Shown here one piece after another: positions 9,177-16,587 of a stretch of DNA of 64,000 nucleotides. The stretch covers positions 44,599 through 108,598 of the forward strand of contig JACQUC010000268.1 of NCBI GenBank assembly GCA_016210495.1. Reading direction: 5' to 3'. Origin of the DNA: Chloroflexota bacterium. Lineage in GTDB: Bacteria > Chloroflexota > FW602-bin22 > JACPRP01. The number at the start of each line of letters is the position of its first letter. The stretch's first letter is position 1. A model generated the notes under the pieces. It was not told the DNA's origin, searched no databases, and was given only the letters and a program-made list of their open reading frames with translations. A program made the translations under genes and the position numbers.

Positions 9177-9470
9177 ATGCCGAGAGCGCTCAAACGTGTA
9201 GACATAAGTGAGATGCCGGAGCTACTGCGCCTCGTTGACGAGGCGCGGAAGGCCGACGAGTCCCGGGTGCTCAGCCGCGGCAGAGAAGATGTTGCTGTTT
9301 TGAGACCGTTAAAGCCTGCACTCCGCCGCACAAGGCGGCAGAAGACGAAGGCGGACTACGCAGCCTTCCTTTCCGCGGCTGGAAGCTGGAGAGACGTGGA
9401 CACCGAAAAGCTCAAGTCGGACATCTACGAAAGCCGCCGTCGGTCTACGCGTCCGCCGGTTGAGCTATGA
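9177..9470 (+). CDS. Antitoxin, Phd/VapB-like
   Basis: A 97-residue basic protein whose N-terminus (VDISEMPELLRLVDEARKA, then REDVAVLRPL) resembles antitoxins paired with PIN toxins. I prefer the ATG at 9177 because GGGA lies about 10 bases upstream; GTG at 9168 would be too close to it. Its stop overlaps the toxin start in an ATGA at 9467-9470, the usual translational coupling of toxin-antitoxin operons. The C-terminal 40 residues are Arg/Lys rich and presumably bind the toxin. Confidence 0.75.
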   Translation: MPRALKRVDISEMPELLRLVDEARKADESRVLSRGREDVAVLRPLKPALRRTRRQKTKADYAAFLSAAGSWRDVDTEKLKSDIYESRRRSTRPPVEL

Positions 9471-9853
9471 CGCACCTGGTGGACAGCGATTGGATTGCCG
9501 ATTACCTGAAGGGCAGACCAGAGGCGATCACTCTCCTTTCATCATTGGCAGAACGTGGGCTAGCAATGAGCCTGGTCAGCTACGGCGAGATTTATGAAGG
9601 TATTTACTATGGCTCTGATGTGAAAGCCCATGAGAGAAGCTTCTACCGTCTGGTTCGTTGGGTTGACGTGCTGCCACTCCGCAAGCCTGTGATGCGTCGT
9701 TTTGCCCGCATCCGGGGCAACCTCCGACAGCGCGGTCAGCTTATTGGGGACCCAGATATCCTGATCGCCGCCACCGCACAGCACTACGATCTTGTTTTGG
9801 TTACGCGAAACCTCAAAGACTTCCAGCGGATTCCGGATCTCAAGCTTTACTAA
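9467..9853 (+). CDS. vapC: PIN-domain ribonuclease toxin, VapC-like
   Basis: 128 residues, the usual VapC length. Acidic active-site residues are in their expected places: Asp6/Asp8 in LVDSDWIA, Glu41 in SYGEIYEG, Asp95/Asp97 in GDPDILIAA and Asp118 in NLKDF. PIN toxins cleave tRNA or rRNA with Mg2+; the target is unknown. It is coupled by a 4-base overlap to the antitoxin gene. The pair sits between a molybdoenzyme and a ThDP enzyme with no metabolic link, as expected for a mobile stability module. Confidence 0.88.
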   Translation: MTHLVDSDWIADYLKGRPEAITLLSSLAERGLAMSLVSYGEIYEGIYYGSDVKAHERSFYRLVRWVDVLPLRKPVMRRFARIRGNLRQRGQLIGDPDILIAATAQHYDLVLVTRNLKDFQRIPDLKLY

Positions 9854-9958
9854 GTGGTTTTTCGTGCGAAATTGCTGCGATCTCATCCCGCGTCTCTTGG
9901 GTGTGCCTGGCAGATGCCTGTTAGGCCAGGGCCGCGACGACAACGATAGGGAGGAACT

Positions 9959-11635
9959 ATGGAACTCACCGGTGCGGAAATCCTGATCGAGGGCTTGAAA
10001 TCAGTAGGAGTCAAGGACATCTTTGGCGTTTCGGGGAGCTCGCTACTAAGGACCATGGACGTGCTCTACCGAACCCCGGAGATACGGTACGTCCAGTCCC
10101 AGCACGAAGGGGCGGCCATGTACATGGCCAACGGATACTCTCGACAATCGCGAGGGCTCGGCATCTGCCTGGTAAGTCCCGGGCCAGCCGAGACCAATTG
10201 CCTCTCCGGTGTGGCTCAGGCGTTTTACACGTCCACCCCCGCCGTCCTCATTGCGGCGGTGGAGAGCTCGGACAACCTCGGCCTAGGGGCCGCGGTGCAC
10301 CACGATCTGGACTCGCCCCGCATCTTCGCGCCGGTCACCAAGATGGCGGCCAGGGTGGAACGCAAGGACAGACTTCAGGAGTTCCTGCAAAGGACGCTCG
10401 TTACTGCCCTGGGCGGCAGGAAAGGGCCGTGCTTCCTGGCGATTCCCACCGATTTTCTGAGGGAAAAAGCCGCCGTCGATCAGCCGGGCCTTCGGCTCTG
10501 TCGTCCCCAGCCACCACGAGGGAACCTCCACGACATCGAAGCCGTCGCCATTCTTCTGGAGGAAGCCAAGAGGCCTCTCCTCCTGGCGGGAGGAGGGATT
10601 AACTGGTCCGGTGCTCACCAGGAGCTGCTGCAACTGGCAGAGCTGTTGGGCGTCCCCGTCGCGGCCACAAAAGGGCACAGCGGCGTCTTTCCGGAAGACC
10701 ATCCTCTGAGCCTGGGCACGATCCAGCCAGCGGCGTCATGGCCCGCGATGCAGACCTACTACGAGGCGGATTTGATCGTGGGCATCGGCTGCGCCTTCGG
10801 GTACCTTGCAGGCAGCGGGTTTTGTTCCCCGGTGCCGAAGACCGCCAGGGTCGTTCATATCGACATTGACGCCACCGGTATAGGCAACGTCATACCCGTC
10901 GAGGCGGCTGTGGTAGGAGACGCGAGGATGGTGCTTCAGGACCTCCTGGAGGTCTTGAAAGACAGGGGCCGTGCGGGGGGGTGGCCCGAGTCGCAATCGG
11001 AATGGTCGCGCGAGGTGGCGCGGCGAAAGGCCGACTGGGCGGCGCACATGGCGCCCCTGCAAAACTCGAGTAAGGTGCCCATCCGGACCCCCCGGCTTCT
11101 GAGCGACCTGAGAAAGGCTTTGCCGCGCAACGCCATAGTTGCCGCGGAGTCCGGCGGCACCGGGAGCTGGTTTGACCACGCCTTCCAGGGCCTGGCTCCC
11201 AATTCCATCGGTGGCTGGCATCCCCTGGGCGCCGAGTTTTGCGAGGCCATGGGCGTGAAGGTGGCGTCCCCGGAGGTTCCGGTAGTCTGCCTGATCGGCG
11301 ATGGCTCGATGATGATGAGTTTGCAGGAATGGGCCACGGCTGCCGCCAACAATATCCCTGTCATTTGCGCTGTGACGCATAATGGCGTCTTCGGCAACAT
11401 GCGTCAAACGCAGATCGAGAGATTCGGTAGTCGTTTCATAGGCACCGACCTGCCGATCCCCAATTTCACCAACATCGCCCGCGAGTTCGGCGCCTACGCC
11501 GAGAGGGTCGAGGACCCTGCCGACATAATCCCGGCCGTTGGACGGGCTCTGGAATCACGCCGGCTCGCCGTCTTGGAGTTCATGGTCGACCCCTCGGCCG
11601 AAAACCTCCACCCGCCGAAATACCAGCCCAGGTAG
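9959..11635 (+). CDS. Thiamine-diphosphate-dependent enzyme (acetolactate synthase-like)
   Basis: A 558-residue protein with the three ThDP domains: N-terminal Pyr domain with catalytic Glu50 in SQHEGAAMYMANGYSR, a central domain (about 190-330), and a C-terminal PP domain with the Mg/ThDP motif GDGSMMMSLQEW...NN near residue 447. The family includes acetolactate synthase, benzoylformate decarboxylase and sulfoacetaldehyde acetyltransferase. The sequence alone does not separate these, and no small regulatory ilvN subunit is adjacent, so a catabolic 2-oxoacid decarboxylase or lyase role is plausible. The start ATG is preceded by GGGAGGA. Confidence 0.85.
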   Translation: MELTGAEILIEGLKSVGVKDIFGVSGSSLLRTMDVLYRTPEIRYVQSQHEGAAMYMANGYSRQSRGLGICLVSPGPAETNCLSGVAQAFYTSTPAVLIAAVESSDNLGLGAAVHHDLDSPRIFAPVTKMAARVERKDRLQEFLQRTLVTALGGRKGPCFLAIPTDFLREKAAVDQPGLRLCRPQPPRGNLHDIEAVAILLEEAKRPLLLAGGGINWSGAHQELLQLAELLGVPVAATKGHSGVFPEDHPLSLGTIQPAASWPAMQTYYEADLIVGIGCAFGYLAGSGFCSPVPKTARVVHIDIDATGIGNVIPVEAAVVGDARMVLQDLLEVLKDRGRAGGWPESQSEWSREVARRKADWAAHMAPLQNSSKVPIRTPRLLSDLRKALPRNAIVAAESGGTGSWFDHAFQGLAPNSIGGWHPLGAEFCEAMGVKVASPEVPVVCLIGDGSMMMSLQEWATAAANNIPVICAVTHNGVFGNMRQTQIERFGSRFIGTDLPIPNFTNIAREFGAYAERVEDPADIIPAVGRALESRRLAVLEFMVDPSAENLHPPKYQPR

Positions 11636-12101
11636 TTCAGGGTCGGGCGGAAACGGATTCGCCGTCGGGGCAAGCATCCAGTCTATGCGGTCGACTAAGA
11701 GCCAATTCATTTGCTGTCGACATCACGCGGAGAATTTGATACTATCATTCCAACATTCTCCCTCGTGTCAGTTCCGGTGTAGCGGTGGGGGAGCCGTGGA
11801 GACGCGCCAGAGGGGTATGCGTCTTTGTTGTTGCTTGGCCAAGCGAATGTGGGACTGCTGGATAGGATCGGGCAGAAAGAGATGCAGAGAGAGCCGGGAC
11901 GACTGGATGGTTTGGGTTGACCCGGCGACTGCAAGTGCAATGGCAATGATATGTGTGTTCTGCTAGCGGGAGGCGCTTGGATTGCAGGCGCCTTTCGTGC
12001 TATCTGGGCCTGCAGTTGACTTGGCTTGTGCCTGCGGCTCGGAGGTAGCCGCTTGACACGAAGGTAGTGCGTGAACCTCAGCTACCGGTGAAGGGGGCCA
12101 T
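11636..12101. other. Intergenic, 466 bp, no convincing gene
   Basis: Between the ThDP enzyme and the histidine kinase. I see short hairpins, for example GCGGCT/AGCCGC at 12034-12052, and a TTGACA at 12053-12058 without a good -10 partner. An open frame at 11538-11966 shows no recognisable protein and overlaps the ThDP gene end. Confidence 0.5.
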
Positions 12102-14786
12102 ATGTCGGAGAGCGTTAGAGACTTCGAAACCGACACCACAGCCGGCAGTCCGGGAGTATCTGCGTCGAGTGCCTTAGAAACCGCTGGCCGGCCACAAAGT
12201 GGATCGCCAGGCCGTTATGAGACGGCCACCGCAGCACCTGCCGAGAAGTCGGAGCCGCGTATCACCACCCTGCAATGGGGCATCGGCGTCTTCTGTGCGT
12301 TCATTGCCGCGCTCATACTGGTGGCGCCGCATCAGTTCGGCGGCCTGTTCTGGAGCGGCTTGGGTGAGCACCTGGTCTGGGTGGGAGCCTTTTACCTCGT
12401 GGTGGCGTCAGCGCTGTTCGGCAGTGTGCTGTTGGGGGCGCCGCGCCGCTGGGTGCTCGTATGCCATTTCGCCGCCTCGTCTACCCCGCTCGCGTTCGTC
12501 TACAACAGCCTCGTGATCGGAGTAGTGTCGGGTGGTGCCTTTAATCTTACCCTCGCCGTGGGTTCGGCCCTGGCGCTGTTCGTTCCCGGCGTGGAGAGAG
12601 CGGGACGTCTCAGGAGCGGCTATCTTTTCGCCCTCGTATTCGGCGCGGTCATCGCCGTCCTCGGCCTGATACAGCTCCTGCTCCCCGGGCAGTTCAGCTC
12701 CCCGGTCTGGAGCCCCGTGCGGCCGTACCTCTGGCTGTATGGAGGAGGCTTCCTGGTCACCGGCGTCGCGCTCAGCTTCGTCCAGTTCCGCCCGCGGCTG
12801 CCGGCGGCGATCGTCTGGACAGCGCATCTGGCGGTCCTGGTGCCGTCCACGGCCTATGCGCTGGCCGTTTCCATCCCCTCAGTGGCGTGGGTAAGTATCC
12901 TGTTCTTCTGTGGTTTCTCCCCCCTTGTGGCGTCACTGCCCTGGACCGGGCCTCGCCTGAGGCGGCTGGATCCGCGTTCCTTCTCCGTCCGGCTCGCCTT
13001 CGCGCTGGCCCTCGCCGCTGCTCTGCCACTGATCCTGGCGATGGCGCTGCTGACCGCCCAACAGGAACGGATGGTGCGGGCTGAGGCGGAGGCTAGCCAG
13101 AAAGCCCTCGCCGTCGCGCTGGCCAGCGACGTGTCCAAGTACGTCGGATCGTATCGCAGCTCATTAACAGCGCTGGCCGGCTACCCCGGAGTCCTGACGC
13201 TGCCGCTGAGCGAACAGCATGCGGTATTGCGGAGCTTCATACGCGCCTTCCCGAACGGAATAACCTACGGCACCTACGACGCGACGGGGAAGGAACTCGC
13301 GCGGAGCGATGACCGACCACCAACCTCAATAGCGGGACGGGATGTTTTTGAGGATGCGCGCCGGACCAACGGTCCATCAGTGTATGTGGCTGTGTCGGCC
13401 AATTACGGTGTCCCCGTCTTCGGCTTTGGAGAACCGGTCCGCGACGCCGATGGCAAGTTCGTGGGGATGGTGGGAAATGCTCTTGCGTCCTCGCAGCTCG
13501 CCGCAATCCTTAACCAGGCTAGGCCGGCTCCTGGCAGTCCAGTGTACTTGGTCGATGCCTCAGGCCGTGCCATCGCCCACCCAAACCAGAGTCTGGTGGC
13601 AACCTTCGCCGTCCTATCCGCCACGCCGGCGGTCGCGACGGCGCTCGCATCCCTCGACGAGTCGGGCGTTGCCTCGCCAGAGGGGGCTGGCGGCGAACTG
13701 ATCGTAGCGTTCGCCCGCGTGCCGGACCTGGGCTGGTTCGTGTTGGTAGAGCGCCCGACCAGCGACGCGCTGGCGACGGTGAGGAACGGACGAGATGCTT
13801 CTTTCGGACTGCTGCTCATCGGCATCGTGCTGGCCGTCGTGGCGGGTACCTGGCTGTCCAGAAGGCTGACGGCGCCACTTGCCATCATGGCCCGGGCGAG
13901 TGGTGAGCTGGCGCAGGGCAGCGTCGCGAGCTCTTTGCCGCGCGGCGGCACGAGCGAGATACGGGCACTCGTGGCCGCCTTCGGCGAGATGCGAGATCGG
14001 CTGATCGCCCGGACGGCCGAGCGCGAGCAGTTGCTCCTGGAGGTGCAGCGCCACGCGGCAGAGCTAAACACGGCCAACAAGAAACTGGACGCAACTAACA
14101 AGGACTTGAGTGCAGCCAACAAGGAACTGGAAGCCTTCACCTACTCGGTAGCACACGATCTGCGCTCACCGGTGGGGCACAGGGACGGCTTCAGCAAGGT
14201 GCTCCTGCAAGACTACGGCGACAAGCTCGACGAGCGCGGCCATCAGCACCTGCAGTTCGTGCGGGAAGGCAGCGTGAAGATGGGGCAGCTCATCGACGAT
14301 CTGCTGGGGCTGACGCGCGTGACGCGTGGTGAGTTGCTTCGCACGGCTGTCGACTTGAGCGAGATTGCGCGCTCAGTGGCAGCGGAACTTCGGGCGGAGC
14401 AGCCCGAACGACGAATTGACTTGGTCATTGCTCCGCAGCTAGTGGCGAAGGGAGATCTAGGGCTGCTGCGGGTTGTTCTCGAAAACCTCCTGGGCAACGC
14501 CTGGAAGTTCACCTCCAAGCGCGAGAGTGCGAGAGTAGAGTTCGACGCTGTGCAGCAAGATGGCGAAGCGGTATACTGCGTGCGCGACGACGGCGTCGGC
14601 TTCGATATGGTCTACGCGGACAAGCTATTTCGCGCCTTCGAGCGCTTGCACAGTGCCGACGAGTTTCCTGGCACCGGTATAGGACTGGCTACGGTAGAGC
14701 GGATTGTTCGCCGTCACGGCGGACGCGTGTGGGCTGAAGCGGAGGTGAACAAGGGAGCGAAGTTCTACTTTACGCTGGGCTGCTAG
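12102..14786 (+). CDS. Membrane sensor histidine kinase
   Basis: 894 residues. About eight hydrophobic segments occupy residues 60-310. They are followed by an extracytoplasmic dCache-like sensor (about 325-560), another membrane segment, a HAMP linker, a short coiled coil of TANKKLDATNKDL type, and a HisKA domain with phospho-acceptor His685 in SVAHDLRSPVG. The ATPase domain has its N box (NLLGNAWKF), G1 (DDGVGFD), F and G2 (GTGIGLATV) motifs. The kinase core resembles phytochrome-type HisKA domains. The ATG at 12102 follows AAGGGGG. It is followed after 16 bp by a response regulator, with which it forms an operon. A closely similar copy of its last 45 residues appears just after that regulator. 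Signal unknown. Confidence 0.9.
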   Translation: MSESVRDFETDTTAGSPGVSASSALETAGRPQSGSPGRYETATAAPAEKSEPRITTLQWGIGVFCAFIAALILVAPHQFGGLFWSGLGEHLVWVGAFYLVVASALFGSVLLGAPRRWVLVCHFAASSTPLAFVYNSLVIGVVSGGAFNLTLAVGSALALFVPGVERAGRLRSGYLFALVFGAVIAVLGLIQLLLPGQFSSPVWSPVRPYLWLYGGGFLVTGVALSFVQFRPRLPAAIVWTAHLAVLVPSTAYALAVSIPSVAWVSILFFCGFSPLVASLPWTGPRLRRLDPRSFSVRLAFALALAAALPLILAMALLTAQQERMVRAEAEASQKALAVALASDVSKYVGSYRSSLTALAGYPGVLTLPLSEQHAVLRSFIRAFPNGITYGTYDATGKELARSDDRPPTSIAGRDVFEDARRTNGPSVYVAVSANYGVPVFGFGEPVRDADGKFVGMVGNALASSQLAAILNQARPAPGSPVYLVDASGRAIAHPNQSLVATFAVLSATPAVATALASLDESGVASPEGAGGELIVAFARVPDLGWFVLVERPTSDALATVRNGRDASFGLLLIGIVLAVVAGTWLSRRLTAPLAIMARASGELAQGSVASSLPRGGTSEIRALVAAFGEMRDRLIARTAEREQLLLEVQRHAAELNTANKKLDATNKDLSAANKELEAFTYSVAHDLRSPVGHRDGFSKVLLQDYGDKLDERGHQHLQFVREGSVKMGQLIDDLLGLTRVTRGELLRTAVDLSEIARSVAAELRAEQPERRIDLVIAPQLVAKGDLGLLRVVLENLLGNAWKFTSKRESARVEFDAVQQDGEAVYCVRDDGVGFDMVYADKLFRAFERLHSADEFPGTGIGLATVERIVRRHGGRVWAEAEVNKGAKFYFTLGC

Positions 14787-14802
14787 GAGGAAGGCAGATC
14801 AA

Positions 14803-15372
14803 ATGAGAAAACCACTACGCGTGCTAATTGTCGAGGACTCCAAAGCCGACGCCGAGCTGCTTCTGATCGAGCTGGAGAAGAGCGGCTACGATCCTACCTC
14901 TGAGCGAGTCGACACGGCTGCGGGAATGAGTGAGGCGCTGGATCGTCACAACTGGGACGTCATCCTCGCCGATTACGTGATGCCGCGCTTCAGTGGTCTC
15001 GCTGCGCTGGAGTTACTGCAAGCCAGGGGCATCGATCTGCCATTCATCGTCCTGTCGGGTCAGATCGGCGAGGAGATCGCGGTGGCCACAATGAAGGCGG
15101 GCGCATCCGATTACATCTTGAAAGGGCACTGTGCGCGGCTGATCCCTGCCATCGAGCGGGAGCTGCGGGAAGCGGAGGTGCGGAGGCAGCGCAGGAAGGC
15201 TGAAGAAGAGCGTGACCGGCTGATGGAGCAGTTGCGGGAAGTCAACCAGCAGTTGGTGCTTAGCAACCTTCGAACCCAGGACCAGGCGACCGAAATGGCT
15301 GCTTTCATCGCGGCTATCGAAGAGGCACTGGCACGCTACAAGGCTAGCGGGAAGTCCCCGGCATTAGGATGA
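14803..15372 (+). CDS. Response regulator, receiver domain with C-terminal coiled coil
   Basis: 189 residues. The receiver domain (1-125) has acidic Glu11/Asp12, phospho-acceptor Asp57 in LADYVMP and Lys107 in ILKGH. The remaining 60 residues are a charged helix likely to form a coiled coil ([20 protein letters not shown]), with no DNA-binding or enzymatic output domain. It therefore probably works by protein-protein contact or as a phosphorelay intermediate. AGGAGGAAG precedes the start. The stop codon TGA overlaps an ATG (15369-15372) that opens the kinase remnant. Confidence 0.88.
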   Translation: MRKPLRVLIVEDSKADAELLLIELEKSGYDPTSERVDTAAGMSEALDRHNWDVILADYVMPRFSGLAALELLQARGIDLPFIVLSGQIGEEIAVATMKAGASDYILKGHCARLIPAIERELREAEVRRQRRKAEEERDRLMEQLREVNQQLVLSNLRTQDQATEMAAFIAAIEEALARYKASGKSPALG

Positions 15373-15518
15373 AAGGTGACGAGTTCCCAGGCGATGGCAT
15401 CGGCCTGGCGACTGTGCAGCGCATTATCCACCGACACGGTGGCCGAACCTGGGCCGAAGGGGCGGTGGAAAAGGGAGCGACTTTCTACTTCAGTTTGGGT
15501 GCAGATAAGGAGGCCTAG
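15369..15518 (+). pseudogene. Histidine kinase C-terminal remnant (49 residues)
   Basis: A 49-codon frame beginning at an ATGA overlap with the response regulator. It encodes only the end of a HATPase domain: [20 protein letters not shown], then [20 protein letters not shown]. It is very similar to the last 45 residues of the kinase at 12102-14786 but lacks everything upstream of the G2 box, so it cannot bind ATP. It looks like the scar of a second kinase lost by deletion. Its TAG stop (15516-15518) lies at the outer end of a MITE-like element. Confidence 0.8.
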
Positions 15519-15705
15519 TGCTACAACCGTAGATCGCAGACTGTCATTCTGAGTCCGCCTCAGGCGGACGAAGAATCTCAACTGTCGGTTGATGCAACAA
15601 GCTCAGTTTGGTTGCCAGAAGCGACGGATGAGATTCTTCGTCGCTCCCCTCCCCACCCGGCATCCCCACCACGCTCTCAGAATGACAACTACGGGTGTAG
15701 TACTA
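15516..15705. mobile_element. MITE-like element with terminal inverted repeats
   Basis: 190 bp. The ends 15516-15532 (TAGTGCTACAACCGTAG) and 15689-15705 are inverted copies matching at 15 of 17 positions. Just inside are inverted TGTCATTCTGAG motifs, and within the left half a palindromic TCCGCCTCAGGCGGA followed by GAAGAATCTC. No transposase is encoded. Part of the left arm recurs at 40658-40694. Confidence 0.65.
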
Positions 15706-15711
15706 AGTGAG

Positions 15712-15830
15712 CGTACCCGAACTCTCCCGCCTCGGCCCAACCGGGCCTGTTCCTCGTACTCGTCGGGCCAGATGCCCAGCAAGGTGCCGGCGCACTGCAC
15801 CACCCGGGGAACGCCGAGGCCGAGATCCAC
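15712..15830 (-). pseudogene. UbiD-family C-terminal remnant
   Basis: The minus-strand reading contains VPRVVQ and GTLLGIWPDEYEEQARL, matching the C-terminal region of the full UbiD at 16588-18216 (SLGIWPDEYEEQARLAEAGE). It then shifts frame by one extra base, so the expected AEAGEF end is lost. DNA identity to 16633-16705 is high. No upstream UbiD sequence accompanies it, so it is a truncated duplicate. Confidence 0.8.
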
Positions 15831-15863
15831 GATCGCTCCGGCTGCATCGGTAGATCATTACTC

Positions 15864-16079
15864 TCAGCTTAGATCTAGCATCGCCTCCCACATACCTCCG
15901 CCACTGAACGACGGCGGCGGCGCCATCGCCACTGCCTGAAGGATAGCGAGCAGCGTACTCGAAACCTTTCTGGGGCACGACGCAAGGAATTCCTCGGTAG
16001 GGCACGTCTCGCTTGAATCGTCCTCGGGATGCCTCCTTAAGAAGCGTATCTCCCATTGCTCGCCTCGTCGTGCCGGCAC
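15864..16079 (-). pseudogene. HigB-like (Gp49 family) toxin, truncated
   Basis: 71 residues from a GTG that shares one base with the antitoxin stop. The sequence WEIRFLRRHPEDD, SCPRKVSSTLLAILQAV and APPPSFSGGGMWEAM matches the first two-thirds of HigB-like RNA interferases. The usual continuation after WEAM, with the remaining core strands and catalytic end, is replaced by LDLS and a stop. The toxin is therefore probably inactive. The order toxin after antitoxin is unusual for HigBA but occurs in related Xre/Gp49 pairs. Confidence 0.65.
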
Positions 16080-16477
16080 TATGCCGAACTCTTCACAGAT
16101 GTTCTGCGGTGTGGCTTTGTCCTGGTCGCCTTCGTAGAGCTCCGAGTTCGTGCCTGTCGCGCTCGCTTTGGTCTCAGCTCAATATCGATGTTGAGGATAG
16201 ACAGGACATCAAGAACGGTTCTCAGCGTCGGGTTGCTCGACTTGCTCGAGAATAGCCGACGAATCACCGAAGCGTCAGCACCGATTCGGCGGGCCAATTC
16301 CGCCTTCGACACGCCTGCCCGCTTTCTCTCCGCGTCGATGACCATCAGGAACCTGCGAATCAGCATAACCGTTCGCACGGTTTTCTCGTAATGCTCGATT
16401 TCATCAGGTGTGTTTGCATACTTTGCCCTGAGTTCATCGAACTTCTGACCAAACCTTGCCCCTGCGATTTCGCTCAT
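16079..16477 (-). CDS. Xre-family HTH antitoxin, HigA-like
   Basis: 132 residues, from the ATG preceded by GAGGA; a longer frame to 16543 lacks a ribosome site. The central part (FLMVIDAERKRAGVSKAELA, then RRIGADASVIRRLFSSKSSN) is a helix-turn-helix of the Cro/CI type, and the C-terminus is Lys/Arg rich. It would bind its promoter and the adjacent toxin. The toxin gene follows immediately and is truncated, so this may be an orphan antitoxin. It lies 110 bp downstream of the UbiD gene on the same strand. Confidence 0.75.
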   Translation of the reverse strand: MSEIAGARFGQKFDELRAKYANTPDEIEHYEKTVRTVMLIRRFLMVIDAERKRAGVSKAELARRIGADASVIRRLFSSKSSNPTLRTVLDVLSILNIDIELRPKRARQARTRSSTKATRTKPHRRTSVKSSA

Positions 16478-16587
16478 CGTGGAGTCCTCTCGGAAGATTT
16501 GATTCTGCTCCAAATCGTGGCGTTTGTGCCACGTCTCATGCACAGTTTATGCTATGAGGAAATCCTTGTCAAGCTCCAAGATGTTCT

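Noticed and set aside
11538..11966. Open frame of 142 codons after the ThDP enzyme
   Set aside because: Overlaps the recognised gene in another frame and has a Cys/Arg-rich composition with no motif.
11800..12060. Riboswitch before the histidine kinase
   Set aside because: Hairpins are present but no known aptamer core could be recognised.
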